The translations under genes were made by a program, and so were the position numbers. A DNA stretch of 64,000 nt, taken from the NCBI GenBank assembly GCA_000302695.1, contig AMFN01000021.1, forward strand, positions 62,001 to 126,000, read 5' to 3'. This document shows, one piece after another, positions 48,354 through 58,785 of the stretch. Each line of letters starts with the position of its first letter. Position 1 is the stretch's first letter. Source of the stretch: Enterobacteriaceae bacterium LSJC7 (lineage in GTDB: Bacteria; Pseudomonadota; Gammaproteobacteria; Enterobacterales; Enterobacteriaceae). The notes under the pieces were generated by a model. The model did no database searches. It was given only the letters and a program-made list of their open reading frames with translations, and was not told the origin of the DNA.

Positions 48354-49622
48354 CTAAATGATTTTTCTGTTATTTTTCATTGGCATCACATTATAATCCT
48401 CACCCCGTTCTAAGGCTACCAATAGCGACGCCCATTTTTCCAAAGCAGCCTTACGTTCTTTGAAGTACTCATAGCGGTTATAGATGCCTTCAACACCTTT
48501 GATTCGGTGATTCAAACAGCGCTCTGCGACGACAGGATCAACGCCTAATGCTGCCAGATGTGAGCGTCCAGTACGGCGAAAATCGTGAATGGTGAAGTCT
48601 GGTACATCAGGGAGATTACTGCGTACTTTTGCTAGTGCTACGGGTAGGGTGCTTTCCTGAATGTGAGGAATCATTTTGTGCTGCATCTTACGTGCAGGCA
48701 AGACCCACTGGCTATTGAGGGACATTTGGCGTAGTTCTAAAAGCCATTCTACGGTCACCGTTGGTAAAGGGATATCAATAGCATCGCCATTTTTTACCCG
48801 CTCAGCAGGCAGATGCCAGATAGCATTCTCTAAATCAAACTCACCCCACCGGGCACCGCACAGCTCCATCTTTCTACAGCAAAGAGCGAGTATTAGCTTC
48901 ATTGTCAGCTCATTTTGACGGGAAAATCCTTTGGTAATCTGCATTGCCTGAAAGAACTTAGTTAGTTCTTCTTGGGTTAGCCAGCGCTCACGGGATTTTT
49001 CTTTACCGCCTGCATCAGCAATTTCAAAGGCAGTTGTTGGATTCGTCTCAATCATCTGGAGTTTGATACCGTAGTTAAAAATACGCCGCGTCCAGCGAAG
49101 AACATCATTAGCTACAGTAGGGGCGTTACGAGCATTAATTTTTTGCAGCATATCGATAATATGGCGAGGGCGTACGTCTTCAATTTTAAGATGACCAATG
49201 TTGGGATTAATATCTTTTTCGATACGGCGGCGTAGGATATCAGGATGCTTCCAGTTAGGAAGTATTTGTTTTTCAAAATACTCTGCGGCCAATTCTGATA
49301 CATGCAGTGCATTTTTCTCTTCTTCTATCTTTTTGATCGCTTCGGCCTTGCGTTCCTGTTTTTCACCGGCCACGTCATAGCCTAAGGCAACACGAGCATG
49401 AAGCTCCTTAGTCATTTCCCTCGCTTTTGCTAATGATATACTTGAGTAATAACCAATGAGCATAACCCTGGCTTTACCCGATAACTTGTAACGAAACCGC
49501 CAGAATGGAGCGCTGTAGTTTTGCGGAAAACAGAGATATAGCCCATTACCGTCTGAACGTCCTGCAAAGCGTTCTCCATTTCTTATCCATGTTCTTATTT
49601 GTATGTCTGTAAGTTTTCCCAT
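48354..49622 (-). CDS. int: P4-type tyrosine integrase of the island
   Basis: The 422-residue recombinase has the N-terminal DUF4102 arm-binding domain (up to about residue 90), a core-binding domain, and the catalytic domain with Arg in LCCRKMELCGARWGEF, HDFRRTGRSHLAALG (HxxR), the His in CLNHRIKG, and the nucleophile Tyr in YNRYEYFKER. It should catalyse site-specific integration and excision at the yicC end. Its upstream region (49623-49700) contains three copies of TTTAAGTACAC-like arm sites, so Int probably also controls its own expression. Confidence 0.95.
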   Translation of the reverse strand: MGKLTDIQIRTWIRNGERFAGRSDGNGLYLCFPQNYSAPFWRFRYKLSGKARVMLIGYYSSISLAKAREMTKELHARVALGYDVAGEKQERKAEAIKKIEEEKNALHVSELAAEYFEKQILPNWKHPDILRRRIEKDINPNIGHLKIEDVRPRHIIDMLQKINARNAPTVANDVLRWTRRIFNYGIKLQMIETNPTTAFEIADAGGKEKSRERWLTQEELTKFFQAMQITKGFSRQNELTMKLILALCCRKMELCGARWGEFDLENAIWHLPAERVKNGDAIDIPLPTVTVEWLLELRQMSLNSQWVLPARKMQHKMIPHIQESTLPVALAKVRSNLPDVPDFTIHDFRRTGRSHLAALGVDPVVAERCLNHRIKGVEGIYNRYEYFKERKAALEKWASLLVALERGEDYNVMPMKNNRKII

Positions 49623-49644
49623 ATATCACCCATTTCATTGAGGG

Positions 49645-49696
49645 GTGTACTTAAATTAGTGTACTTAAAACCGACTGAGTACACTTTTAAGTACAC
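49645..49696. promoter_or_regulatory. Arm-type sites and int promoter region
   Basis: GTGTACTTAAA occurs at 49645-49655 and 49659-49669, and its reverse complement is at 49686-49696. These probably bind Int (and the AlpA-like factor) and overlap the int promoter. Confidence 0.65.
49677..49696 (+). repeat. Integrase arm-type repeat, right end
   Basis: GAGTACACTTTTAAGTACAC pairs with the left copy at 30623-30642, differing only at positions 9 and 10. Confidence 0.65.
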
Positions 49697-49740
49697 CAAT
49701 AATGTGCGCTTCAGTGGTATTATATGAGACTTTGTGGAAT

Positions 49741-49768
49741 TAAAAAAGCCAGCATTTACACTGGCTTA
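49741..49768 (-). terminator. Terminator after yicC supplied by the island
   Basis: AGCCAG and CTGGCT pair around an 8-base loop; on the minus strand the stem is followed by TTTTTTAATT. It follows the yicC stop by about 50 bases and probably replaces the host terminator now at 30491. Confidence 0.8.
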
Positions 49769-49813
49769 TAGATGTTTATGGGGCATCGTGAGACTTAGTG
49801 AGTTTTAGTGAAA

Positions 49814-49836
49814 CCCTACTCGATGTTTTGAATCTG
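49814..49836. repeat. Candidate attachment site, right end
   Basis: This covers the yicC stop codon and last codons. It contains CCCTACTCGA (like 30545-30554) and TTGAATCTG (like 30551-30559). Confidence 0.45.
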
Positions 49837-50679
49837 CTCGCGCATCTGCTCAATCAGCACCTTCAACTCAATAGCGGAGTTGGTGATATCGGCATTGATA
49901 GACTTGGAAGCCAGCGTGTTCGACTCGCGGTTAAACTCCTGCATCATGAAGTCCAGTCGGCGGCCAACCGCTTCTTTTTTCTTCAGAATGTTGTAGGTTT
50001 CTTTCACGTGAGCATCCAGGCGGTCCAGCTCTTCGGCTACGTCCAGACGCTGCGCCATCAGTACCAGTTCCTGCTCCAGACGGTTATTTTCAAGCTGAAC
50101 CTGCGCATCTTCGAGTTTTGTGACCAGGCGTTCACGCTGCCACTTAATCACGTCCGGCAGCTGGGCGCGCACTTTAGCGACTTCACTACTCACCGCTTCA
50201 AGACGCTGCTCAATCAGTGATTTCAGCGCCTGACCTTCGGTTTCACGCGCGACGACAAAGTCGTCAAGCGTGCCATCCAGGGCTGCGAGAATCTCTGCGG
50301 CAATGGCATCCAGATCCTGCTCTTCAGCCGCCATCACGCCAGGCCAGCGCAGGATATCTACCGGGTTAATTTCACCCTCATCGCTCTGAAGTTTCACCCA
50401 GTTGGCTGCCTGCACCAGCTGTTTAGCCAGCTCTTCGTTGAGCAACAGCGAGGTGCGGGCGCGCGGGTCCGGCTCAAAACGCAGGTTGCACTCCACTTTA
50501 CCGCGCGTCAGACGGTTACGAATCCGCTCGCGAACCACGGGCTCCAGGCTGCGGAACTGCTCCGGCATACGGAAATAGGTTTCGAGATAGCGTTGGTTTA
50601 CCGAACGTAGCTCCCAGGAGGCGCTGCCCCATTCACCCTTGATTTCTCGCCGGGCGTAGGCTGTCATGCTGCGGATCAT
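49816..50679 (-). CDS. yicC: YicC-family endoribonuclease
   Basis: The 287-residue protein matches E. coli YicC (also 287), recently shown in the family to be an endoribonuclease. The N-terminus MIRSMTAYARREIKGEWG and C-terminal LVLMAQRLDVAEELDRLDAH and GRRLDFMMQEFNRESNTL are diagnostic. I chose the ATG at 50679; the longer frame start at 50691 adds four residues. The last codons (Q-N-I-E-stop) lie at the island junction but remain intact, so the island has rebuilt the end of the gene. It is divergent from rph. Confidence 0.95.
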   Translation of the reverse strand: MIRSMTAYARREIKGEWGSASWELRSVNQRYLETYFRMPEQFRSLEPVVRERIRNRLTRGKVECNLRFEPDPRARTSLLLNEELAKQLVQAANWVKLQSDEGEINPVDILRWPGVMAAEEQDLDAIAAEILAALDGTLDDFVVARETEGQALKSLIEQRLEAVSSEVAKVRAQLPDVIKWQRERLVTKLEDAQVQLENNRLEQELVLMAQRLDVAEELDRLDAHVKETYNILKKKEAVGRRLDFMMQEFNRESNTLASKSINADITNSAIELKVLIEQMREQIQNIE

Positions 50680-50761
50680 AGTAATACCCATTTTTTGGAT
50701 GCGGATGAGGGATTATAGCTAGCGTGGGCCTGGCAGGATAGGCATATGGTCCTGAAGTCCG

Positions 50762-50767
50762 TATAAT
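50762..50767 (+). promoter_or_regulatory. Probable -10 element of rph-pyrE
   Basis: A perfect TATAAT stands 37 bases before the rph start. A good -35 element at the right distance is not obvious. Confidence 0.5.
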
Positions 50768-50803
50768 GCGCAGCCACACTCGATTTAAGCAGGAGCTTTC
50801 CCT

Positions 50804-51520
50804 ATGCGTCCATCAGGCCGTAGCGCCGAACAGGTGCGTCCTCTCACCCTGACACGTCACTATACAAAACACGCTGAAGGCTCTGTGCTGGTCGAGTTTG
50901 GTGAAACCAAAGTACTGTGCACGGCAAGCGTGGAGGAAAGCGTACCGCGCTTTCTTAAAGGCCAGGGCCAGGGCTGGATAACCGCCGAATACGGCATGTT
51001 GCCGCGTTCTACCCACACCCGTAACGCCCGCGAAGCGGCAAAGGGCAAACAGGGTGGCCGCACCATGGAAATCCAGCGCCTTATTGCACGTGCGCTACGC
51101 GCTGCCGTTGACCTGAAAGCGTTGGGTGAGTTCACCATCACGCTTGACTGCGACGTCATTCAGGCCGATGGCGGTACCCGCACGGCATCAATCACCGGTG
51201 CCTGCGTGGCGCTGGCCGATGCGCTCAACGGTCTGGTGGCCAGCGGTAAGCTGAAAACCAGCCCAATGAAAGGCATGGTGGCCGCCGTGTCCGTAGGCAT
51301 CGTCGGCGGCGAAGCGGTGTGCGATCTGGAATATATCGAAGATTCCGCGGCTGAAACGGATATGAACGTGGTGATGACCGAAGACGGTCGCATTATTGAA
51401 GTGCAGGGCACGGCAGAAGGCGAGCCGTTTACCCATGAAGAGCTCCTCACGCTGCTGGATTTGGCCCGTGGAGGCATAGATTCCATTGTCTCGTCGCAAA
51501 AAGCGGCGCTGGCAGAATAG
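50804..51520 (+). CDS. rph: RNase PH
   Basis: The 238-residue phosphorolytic exoribonuclease trims tRNA 3' ends. Diagnostic segments are [16 protein letters not shown], the substrate-site [19 protein letters not shown], and [19 protein letters not shown]. The protein is full length; in E. coli K-12 (rph-1) a frameshift near the 3' end disturbs coupling to pyrE, but here the 3' end is normal. pyrE follows after an attenuator-like hairpin. Confidence 0.97.
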   Translation: MRPSGRSAEQVRPLTLTRHYTKHAEGSVLVEFGETKVLCTASVEESVPRFLKGQGQGWITAEYGMLPRSTHTRNAREAAKGKQGGRTMEIQRLIARALRAAVDLKALGEFTITLDCDVIQADGGTRTASITGACVALADALNGLVASGKLKTSPMKGMVAAVSVGIVGGEAVCDLEYIEDSAAETDMNVVMTEDGRIIEVQGTAEGEPFTHEELLTLLDLARGGIDSIVSSQKAALAE

Positions 51521-51525
51521 TTTTT

Positions 51526-51555
51526 CAGGCGGCCCTGGGGTCGCCTTTTTTTTGC
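51526..51555 (+). terminator. pyrE attenuator
   Basis: AGGCGGCCC pairs with the following GGGGTCGCCT and is followed by eight T, between rph and pyrE. In E. coli this hairpin attenuates pyrE when UTP is plentiful, through coupling to rph translation. The position is the same here. Confidence 0.8.
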
Positions 51556-51623
51556 CTGAAATTCGCCAGTCTGGCTTCAGGAATGAACAACAGTCCCAGT
51601 AAAACAAGCACAGGAGTAAGTCC

Positions 51624-52265
51624 ATGAAAGCGTATCAGCGCCAGTTTATTGAATTTGCGCTCAACAAACAGGTCCTGAAGTTCGGCGAGTTTACGCTGAA
51701 GTCCGGGCGCACCAGCCCGTATTTTTTCAACGCCGGTTTGTTTAACACCGGGCGTGACCTGGCGCTGCTGGGACGTTTTTACGCCGAAGCGCTGGTGGAT
51801 TCTGGTATCGACTTCGACCTGCTGTTTGGCCCGGCATACAAAGGCATTCCTATTGCCACCACTACGGCGGTGGCGCTGGCAGAGCATCATGACCGCGATC
51901 TGCCGTACTGCTTTAACCGCAAAGAAGCGAAAGACCACGGTGAAGGCGGCACGCTGGTGGGCAGCGCCCTTACCGGACGCGTGATGCTGGTGGACGATGT
52001 GATTACCGCAGGCACCGCGATTCGGGAATCAATGGAAATTATCCAGGCCAATGGCGCAACGCTTGCCGGCGTGCTGATTTCACTGGACCGCCAGGAGCGC
52101 GGTCGCGGTGATATTTCTGCTATTCAGGAGGTTGAGCGTGATTATGGCTGTAAGGTGATTTCTATCATCACGCTGAAAGACCTTATTGCGTATCTGGAAG
52201 AAAAACCGGAAATGGCGCAGCACCTGGCTGCGGTGCGCGCCTATCGTGAGCAGTACGGCGTGTAA
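51624..52265 (+). CDS. pyrE: Orotate phosphoribosyltransferase
   Basis: The 213-residue enzyme joins orotate to PRPP to make OMP in pyrimidine synthesis. It has [16 protein letters not shown] near the N-terminus and the PRPP-binding motif [16 protein letters not shown] (about residues 119-134). Length equals E. coli PyrE. It lies downstream of rph and the attenuator; three hairpins follow. Confidence 0.98.
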   Translation: MKAYQRQFIEFALNKQVLKFGEFTLKSGRTSPYFFNAGLFNTGRDLALLGRFYAEALVDSGIDFDLLFGPAYKGIPIATTTAVALAEHHDRDLPYCFNRKEAKDHGEGGTLVGSALTGRVMLVDDVITAGTAIRESMEIIQANGATLAGVLISLDRQERGRGDISAIQEVERDYGCKVISIITLKDLIAYLEEKPEMAQHLAAVRAYREQYGV

Positions 52266-52268
52266 TGA

Positions 52269-52380
52269 CTTCAGCCGGGCGCATTGCCCGGCTCAGATTG
52301 CAGACAAAGAAGGAAAAACGTGGTTTTCCTTCTTTGCGGCTGGCATGCGAAAATCAATACATTGATTTTCTTTGTTTTTT
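52269..52380. terminator. Cluster of three hairpins after pyrE
   Basis: AGCCGGGC / GCCCGGCT comes first (52272-52293). Next is a perfect 12-base stem AAAGAAGGAAAA / TTTTCCTTCTTT (52306-52335). Third is GAAAATCAAT / TTGATTTTC (52349-52370), followed by TTTGTTTTTT. Together they end pyrE and possibly the opposing gene. Confidence 0.75.
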
Positions 52381-52442
52381 ATTGGGTGTCATCCATTGCG
52401 TCTACGACGGGCTGAGGTTTGTCATTCGTCTCAACCGGGCGC

Positions 52443-53459
52443 CTAAACCAGCACCGCGCCCTGGGTATTCACGTACAGCGAATAAACAGACGTGCTGGCC
52501 GCCATAAACAGGCGGTTGTGCTGTTCACCGCCAAAACACAGATTGGCACAGCGCTCCGGCAGATGAATCATGCCAATTGCTTTACCCTGCGGGTTAAATA
52601 CCCGAACCCCGTCCAGCTCTGCACTGCCCTGGCCCCATCCGCACCACAAATTCCCCGCGCTGTCGCAGGCGATGCCGTCGGCGGTACCGTTGCCACAATC
52701 GATATGTACCCGCTTGTTTTTAAGCTGATTATCGACAATGTCATAAGCCAGAATCAGGCGGTTAGGTTGTGCCCGGCTTTCCACTACATAAAGTACCTTT
52801 TCATCCGGTGAAAAGCACAGCCCGTTTGGGCCGTTAATGTCGCCTGCGGCAACCACCAGTTCGCGGCTTTGCGGATCCAGCCGGTATAGATTTTGCGCCA
52901 GTTCTGGTTCGGCTTTGTGGCCTTCATAAAAACCGGCGATGCCGAACGGTGGGTCGGTAAACCAGATGCTGGCGTCGCTTTTTACCGCAATGTCGTTTGG
53001 TGAATTTAGGCGTTTTCCCTGGAAGCGGTCGGCAAGCACGGTGAGCGTGCCGTCATATTCCGTGCGCGTAACCCGGCGCGTATCGTGCTCGCAGCTTAAC
53101 AGGCGCCCCTGGCGGTCGCGGGCGTGGCCGTTGCTGTTGTTTGATGGTTTTCGAAATACCGAGGTCTGTCCGGTGGTCTCATCCCAGCGCATCAGCGCAT
53201 TGTTGGGGATATCGCTCCACAGCAGCATGCGGGCATCACCAAACCAGACCGGGCCTTCCGCCCAGCGGCAGCCTGTGGCGATGCGCTCCACTTTGGCGCT
53301 GGTGAGAAAAAGCGCATTGAAGCTGGGATCGAGTGCAACAATTGCCGGGTCGGGATAGCGCTGGGCAGGCTCCCAGGCGGCAAATGCGTGGCGGTGAATC
53401 AGGGAGGTGGCGGCAACAACGCTGCCAATCTTCAGCAAACTGCGGCGAGAGGTGGGCAT
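52443..53459 (-). CDS. Tat-exported SMP-30/gluconolactonase-like protein
   Basis: The 338-residue protein has a twin-arginine signal (MPTSRRSLLKIGSVVAATSL) and a six-bladed propeller of the SMP-30/gluconolactonase/LRE type. Metal-site candidates are the Glu in CRWAEGPVWFGD, the Asn in LNSPNDIAVKSDASIWFTDP and GPNGLCFSPDE, and the Asp in TADGIACDSAGNLWCGWG. It should act in the periplasm as a calcium-dependent lactonase or esterase on a sugar lactone; the substrate is unknown. I chose the ATG at 53459, giving a proper Tat signal. It is not at this place in E. coli, where pyrE neighbours slmA. Confidence 0.85.
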   Translation of the reverse strand: MPTSRRSLLKIGSVVAATSLIHRHAFAAWEPAQRYPDPAIVALDPSFNALFLTSAKVERIATGCRWAEGPVWFGDARMLLWSDIPNNALMRWDETTGQTSVFRKPSNNSNGHARDRQGRLLSCEHDTRRVTRTEYDGTLTVLADRFQGKRLNSPNDIAVKSDASIWFTDPPFGIAGFYEGHKAEPELAQNLYRLDPQSRELVVAAGDINGPNGLCFSPDEKVLYVVESRAQPNRLILAYDIVDNQLKNKRVHIDCGNGTADGIACDSAGNLWCGWGQGSAELDGVRVFNPQGKAIGMIHLPERCANLCFGGEQHNRLFMAASTSVYSLYVNTQGAVLV

Positions 53460-53587
53460 GTGTTTTCTTTCTCTTTCCGGGCGTTCGGTGCTGTTAAGAG
53501 TAGGGAAAGCACAGTATGAGAGCATCTGGCATTTGCCCGAAGAGCATCGGGCAAATCACCAGAAATGCGCTGCCAGCAGAACGGAAA

Positions 53588-54184
53588 TTACTGTAGCTGT
53601 GCGGCAACCAGCGGCCAGCGCGCGTCAAACTCATCAGTGGGGCGATAGCGGAACTCGCTGCGGACAAAACGCGACAACATGCCCTCACAGAACGCCAGTA
53701 GCTGGCTTGCCAGCAGCGTTTCGTCGGTGGTGTAGCCTTCGCCTTCGCGCATTTTTCGCTCGCGCAGTACCTGGCGAATCTGCGCCTCAATGCGCTCGAA
53801 CAGCTGGTTGATGCGACCCTGTAGCCGGTCTTGTTCAAACATCAGCGCGTGGCCGGTCATGATACGCGTCAGCCCGGGGTTGCGTTCACCGAACCCAAGA
53901 ATCAGCAGCACAATCAGGCGAAGCCTCGCGGCGGTGTCTTTTTCATCTTTCAGAATCAGATTGATGCGCGTAATCAGGCTGTCTTCAATAAACTCAATGA
54001 GGCTATCGAACATTTTGGTTTTGCTTGGAAAGTGACGGTATAGCGCGGCCTCAGAAACGCCCACTGAGGCAGCAAGCTTCGCTGTGGTAATGCGCTGGCT
54101 ACCGTCGCTGGATTCAAGCATTTGCGCCAGAGACTGAAGTATTTCTTCGCGTCGATTCCTTTTCGCGGTCTGTTTTTCTGCCAT
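53588..54184 (-). CDS. slmA: Nucleoid occlusion factor SlmA
   Basis: The 198-residue TetR-type DNA-binding protein prevents FtsZ assembly over the nucleoid. The HTH is at about residues 28-50 ([20 protein letters not shown]), and the length equals E. coli SlmA. It lies upstream of dut-coaBC in the usual order (coaBC-dut-slmA on the minus strand). Confidence 0.96.
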   Translation of the reverse strand: MAEKQTAKRNRREEILQSLAQMLESSDGSQRITTAKLAASVGVSEAALYRHFPSKTKMFDSLIEFIEDSLITRINLILKDEKDTAARLRLIVLLILGFGERNPGLTRIMTGHALMFEQDRLQGRINQLFERIEAQIRQVLRERKMREGEGYTTDETLLASQLLAFCEGMLSRFVRSEFRYRPTDEFDARWPLVAAQLQ

Positions 54185-54302
54185 GTTTTAGAATACCCCT
54201 GGAATACACACAATCAGGTTACTGCTCACGCAGCCGTTGCAGGCGCGGGGCCTGCAATAAAATACTGTCGAATGAAGGCGCTGCGTGCGTCTGATTACAG
54301 AA

Positions 54303-54761
54303 TTACTGGCGGCCAGAGTGGCCAAATCCGCCTGCGCCGCGATCGGTGGCGGTAAAATCATCGACCAGATTAAACTCGGCTTGCACCACCGGGACAAATA
54401 CCATTTGTGCGATACGCTCGCCTGGCTCAATGGTGAAGCTATCCTGGCCGCGATTCCAGACCGAAACCATGAGCTGTCCCTGATAATCAGAATCGATAAG
54501 CCCCACCAGGTTGCCCAGCACAACGCCGTGTTTATGCCCGAGGCCTGAGCGCGGAAGAATGACCGCGGCAAGCGATGGGTCAGCTATATGAATCGCAAGT
54601 CCCGTTGGCAGCAGCGTTGTGGCACCTGGTGCGAGCGCGACGGCTTCGTCCAGGCAGGCACGCAGGTCAAGGCCCGCAGAGCCAGCGGTAGCATAGGTCG
54701 GTAGCGGAAATTCCTGGCCAACGCGCGGGTCCAGAATCTTAACGTCGATTTTTTTCTTCAT
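54303..54761 (-). CDS. dut: dUTP diphosphatase
   Basis: The 152-residue trimeric dUTPase splits dUTP to dUMP, keeping uracil out of DNA. Five conserved motifs are visible: [50 protein letters not shown] and the C-terminal [10 protein letters not shown] arm. I chose the ATG at 54761 ([12 protein letters not shown]); the longer frame to 54908 is out of place inside coaBC. It overlaps the 3' end of coaBC by 23 bases, as in E. coli. Confidence 0.97.
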   Translation of the reverse strand: MKKKIDVKILDPRVGQEFPLPTYATAGSAGLDLRACLDEAVALAPGATTLLPTGLAIHIADPSLAAVILPRSGLGHKHGVVLGNLVGLIDSDYQGQLMVSVWNRGQDSFTIEPGERIAQMVFVPVVQAEFNLVDDFTATDRGAGGFGHSGRQ

Positions 54762-55953
54762 AACGGGTAACAATCTCGTCGAGTAAAAGTTGGCCAAGGA
54801 GCGATTTGTGTTCAAGCGGTAAGGCTTTGTCTCCTTCCTGCCAGAAAAGATGCAGTGCGTTGTTATCACTGTTAAAACCCTGATCTGCTTGAGAAACATC
54901 GTTTGCACAAATCAGATCGAGGTTTTTCCTCACGCGTTTTTGCTGCGCGTATTCTTCCACATTATTCGTTTCGGCAGCAAACCCTACTACATAAGGGCGA
55001 TGGCTTTTCAGTGCCGCAACGCCAGCGACAATATCCGGGTTTTTAACCATTTTTATCGTTAATTCATCGCCTTGCTTTTTGATTTTTTCATCTGCGATAG
55101 CGGCCGCGCGGTAGTCTGCGACGGCAGCACAGCCAATAAAAATGTGTTGTTGCTGCACGCGCTGCTGTACTGCGGCGTCCATTTCCAGCGCGGTGGTCAC
55201 ATCAAGGCGGGTGACCCCTGCGGGCGTGGTGAGCGCAACCGGCCCAGAAACCAGCGTCACGTTTGCCCCCCTGCGCGCGGCGGCGGCGGCAATGGCATAA
55301 CCCATCTTGCCTGAGCTGTGGTTGGTGATGTAGCGCACGGGATCCAGTGACTCACGCGTTGGGCCGGCGGTAATCATAATGTTCAAATGTTGCAGATCGT
55401 TGGCAGGTGCAAAATGCTGCTCTGCAAGCTCCACAATGGCCAGCGGGTCTAACATGCGGCCTGGCCCAACGTCGCCGCAGGCCTGGCTGCCGCTGTCCGG
55501 GCCCCACAGGGCTATATCACGTGATGCCAGCACGCCGAGATTGTGTTGTGTGGCGCGGGCACGGTACATCTGCTGATTCATGGCAGGCACAACCGCAATG
55601 GGGGCAGGCGTTGCAAGACAAATGGTGGTGACGAGGTCGTTAGCCATTCCGCCGGCAAGGCGGGCAATAAGGTCGGCGGTTGCCGGGGCGAGAATGACCA
55701 GGTCAGCCCATTTTCCAAGCTCAATATGGCCCATCGCGGCTTCTGCGGCGGGGTCGAGCAGGCTGTCAGAGACGGGATAGCCGGAAACGGCCTGTAGGCT
55801 CATGGGCGTAATAAACGCCTTAGCGGCGTCGGTCATGGCTACACGCACGTCTGCGCCACGCTCACGCAGGCGGCGCACCAGTTCAGGCGTTTTATAGGCC
55901 GCTATGCCGCCACTTACGCCCAGCACGATTTTCTTGCCGGAAAGCCCCATCAT
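54739..55953 (-). CDS. coaBC: Bifunctional CoaBC (Dfp)
   Basis: The 404-residue enzyme joins cysteine to 4'-phosphopantothenate (CoaB, C-terminal) and decarboxylates the product (CoaC, N-terminal flavoprotein) in coenzyme A synthesis. The N-terminal part has [20 protein letters not shown] and the flavin-site His in [11 protein letters not shown]; the C-terminal part has [20 protein letters not shown] and [15 protein letters not shown]. Length is close to E. coli (406). The first of two adjacent ATGs at 55953 is used. It is divergent from radC. Confidence 0.96.
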   Translation of the reverse strand: MMGLSGKKIVLGVSGGIAAYKTPELVRRLRERGADVRVAMTDAAKAFITPMSLQAVSGYPVSDSLLDPAAEAAMGHIELGKWADLVILAPATADLIARLAGGMANDLVTTICLATPAPIAVVPAMNQQMYRARATQHNLGVLASRDIALWGPDSGSQACGDVGPGRMLDPLAIVELAEQHFAPANDLQHLNIMITAGPTRESLDPVRYITNHSSGKMGYAIAAAAARRGANVTLVSGPVALTTPAGVTRLDVTTALEMDAAVQQRVQQQHIFIGCAAVADYRAAAIADEKIKKQGDELTIKMVKNPDIVAGVAALKSHRPYVVGFAAETNNVEEYAQQKRVRKNLDLICANDVSQADQGFNSDNNALHLFWQEGDKALPLEHKSLLGQLLLDEIVTRYEEKNRR

Positions 55954-56122
55954 GTTGTGTTCCTGTATTCAGTCGGCGTTGATACCGCATTTTACCATAG
56001 ACCGGCGACAGGCATGCGAGGTGTGATTTGCGAGGCGCGCCGCAGTCCGGTGATTTTTTGTTCGTATCAGCGGTGTCCATTATGGCACGATGACTGTAAA
56101 AATATACAGGTGGTAAAAGACA

Positions 56123-56788
56123 ATGGATGACACATTGCCACTCAGGCCAAGGGAGAAACTGCTGCGTCTTGGTGCGAAAGCCCTTACGGACGACGAGCTG
56201 TTGGCCATTTTTTTACGCACAGGTAAGCCTGGCGTGAATGTGATGACGCTGGCTAACCGGTTGTTGCTGCATTTTGGTTCATTGCATGCGCTGTTGACGG
56301 CTGATTTGCCTGCATTTCGCGAGGTTGGCGGTATTGGGCTTGCAAAATATACCCAGCTTAACGCGATTGCCGAGCTGAGCCGCCGCTATCACCGCTCACG
56401 TGCGATGGAAAAGCAGGCGCTGCTTAGCCCGGATATGACGCGGGAGTTCCTGCAAAGCCAGCTTGCTGAAGAACAGCGTGAAATCTTCATGGTGATTTTT
56501 CTTGATAACCAGAACCGGGTTATTCACCACAGCCGGATGTTTGCCGGAACGCTTGCCCATGTTGAGGTGCACCCGCGTGAAATCGTGCGTGAGGCCATGA
56601 GGCTCAACGCCGCAGCGCTGATAGTGGCGCATAACCACCCTTCTGGCAGAGCGGAGCCCAGCAAGTCGGACCGCTTTTTAACCGAACGTATTGTAAAATG
56701 CTGCCAGTTGATGGACATACGTGTGCTCGATCACCTGGTTATTGGCCACGGTGAGACGGTTTCTTTTGCCGAACGTGGGTGGATTTAG
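56123..56788 (+). CDS. radC: RadC-family protein (YicR)
   Basis: The 221-residue protein has an N-terminal helix-hairpin-helix region ([19 protein letters not shown]) and a C-terminal JAMM domain with [15 protein letters not shown]. It is the chromosomal RadC; despite its name a direct DNA-repair role is not established. It ends with VSFAERGWI, as E. coli. A second, shorter RadC lies on the island at 43538. Confidence 0.93.
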   Translation: MDDTLPLRPREKLLRLGAKALTDDELLAIFLRTGKPGVNVMTLANRLLLHFGSLHALLTADLPAFREVGGIGLAKYTQLNAIAELSRRYHRSRAMEKQALLSPDMTREFLQSQLAEEQREIFMVIFLDNQNRVIHHSRMFAGTLAHVEVHPREIVREAMRLNAAALIVAHNHPSGRAEPSKSDRFLTERIVKCCQLMDIRVLDHLVIGHGETVSFAERGWI

Positions 56789-56830
56789 AGCAGGTAGCGC
56801 GATCGTTGGGGATCTTTATCTGTTCGGGAC

Positions 56831-56859
56831 TTGAGCGCATCCCTGACACAGCGTATACT
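56831..56859 (+). promoter_or_regulatory. Sigma-70 promoter of rpmBG
   Basis: TTGAGC (56831-56836) and TATACT (56854-56859) are separated by 17 bases, an excellent promoter 143 bases upstream of rpmB. Confidence 0.75.
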
Positions 56860-56980
56860 ACGCCACCTTTGAGAATCTCGGGTTTGGCGTGGGCCTGGCA
56901 TCACGAGTTCAATTTGAACCGCAGGACCAGGCCAGCAGGCCTGACGAGGCTGCCAATACCCTATACGAAGCTCGAGCTAA

Positions 56981-57238
<258 letters not shown>

Positions 57239-57248
57239 GAGGAACTGA

Positions 57249-57419
<171 letters not shown>

Positions 57420-57436
57420 TTTTAGTGGATTATACG

Positions 57437-57467
57437 AAAACCCGGCTTCGGCCGGGTTTTTTGTTTT
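57437..57467 (+). terminator. Terminator of rpmBG
   Basis: AAACCCGGC and GCCGGGTTT pair around TTCG and are followed by TTTGTTTTTG, between rpmG and mutM. Confidence 0.92.
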
Positions 57468-57486
57468 TGGCGCTCAGGAGGATGCG

Positions 57487-58296
57487 ATGCCGGAATTACC
57501 CGAGGTAGAAACCAGTCGTCGCGGTATTGAACCGCACCTGGTCGGAGCCACGATTCTGCATGCCGTGGTGCGTAACGCACGACTGCGCTGGCCGGTTTCA
57601 AATGAAATACATACCCTCAGCGACCAGCCAGTCTTGAGCGTACAGCGGCGGGCGAAATACCTGCTGCTGGAGTTGCCGACGGGCTGGATTATCATCCATC
57701 TTGGGATGTCGGGCAGTCTACGCATCCTGGCGGAGGAGTTACCCGCGCAGAAACACGACCACGTTGATTTGGTCATGAGCAACGGCAAAGTGCTGCGCTA
57801 TACCGACCCCAGACGCTTTGGTGCCTGGCTGTGGACAAAGGAACTTGAGGGCCACAACGTACTGGCTCATCTTGGGCCTGAGCCACTCAGCGATGATTTC
57901 AGCGCGGCCTGGCTGCATGAAAAGAGCAAGCGCAAGAAAACCGCGATTAAGCCGTGGCTGATGGATAACAAACTGGTGGTGGGGGTTGGTAATATCTACG
58001 CCAGCGAGTCGCTGTTTGCGGCCGGGATCCATCCGGACAGGCTTGCCAGTTCGCTCTCTACTGAAGAATGCGTACGCCTCGTCGCGTCAATTAAGGCGGT
58101 GCTGCAGTGCTCGATTGAGCAGGGTGGCACGACGCTGCGTGATTTTCTGCAAAGTGACGGCAAGCCGGGGTATTTTGCACAGGAGCTGCAGGTATATGGG
58201 CGGGAAGGTGAGCCGTGTCGCGCCTGTGGAACGCCGATTTCGGCAGGCAAACACGGGCAGCGCAGCACTTACTGGTGCCGACGCTGCCAGCGATAG
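57487..58296 (+). CDS. mutM: Formamidopyrimidine-DNA glycosylase MutM
   Basis: The 269-residue enzyme removes 8-oxoguanine and related lesions. The catalytic N-terminal Pro and Glu of [14 protein letters not shown], the beta-F Lys segment, and the C-terminal zinc finger ([20 protein letters not shown], then CRRC) are all present. The start at 57487 follows CAGGAGGATGCG and places Pro2 as the nucleophile, so the longer frame start at 57376 is wrong. The gene meets the convergent coaD with no gap. Confidence 0.97.
   Translation: MPELPEVETSRRGIEPHLVGATILHAVVRNARLRWPVSNEIHTLSDQPVLSVQRRAKYLLLELPTGWIIIHLGMSGSLRILAEELPAQKHDHVDLVMSNGKVLRYTDPRRFGAWLWTKELEGHNVLAHLGPEPLSDDFSAAWLHEKSKRKKTAIKPWLMDNKLVVGVGNIYASESLFAAGIHPDRLASSLSTEECVRLVASIKAVLQCSIEQGGTTLRDFLQSDGKPGYFAQELQVYGREGEPCRACGTPISAGKHGQRSTYWCRRCQR

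Positions 58297-58785
<489 letters not shown>

Larger units (their letters stand above)
30551..49836. mobile_element. Genomic island at the 3' end of yicC (MGI-like)
   Basis: The region of about 19.3 kb has lower GC than its flanks and starts at the 3' end of yicC with a P4-type integrase gene. Near both ends stands a 20-base direct repeat matching at 18 positions (30623-30642 and 49677-49696). Short core-like matches are TTGAATCTG (30551 and 49828) and CC(T/C)TACT(T/C)GA (30545 and 49814), the latter over the yicC stop codon; which of these is the true crossover site is not resolved, so the borders are good to about 15 bases. It carries a type I RM operon, an AlpA-type factor, RadC and other cargo but no conjugation machinery. 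MGIs mobilised by SXT/R391 elements use the same yicC site, so mobilisation by a helper is a reasonable inference. Confidence 0.8.
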
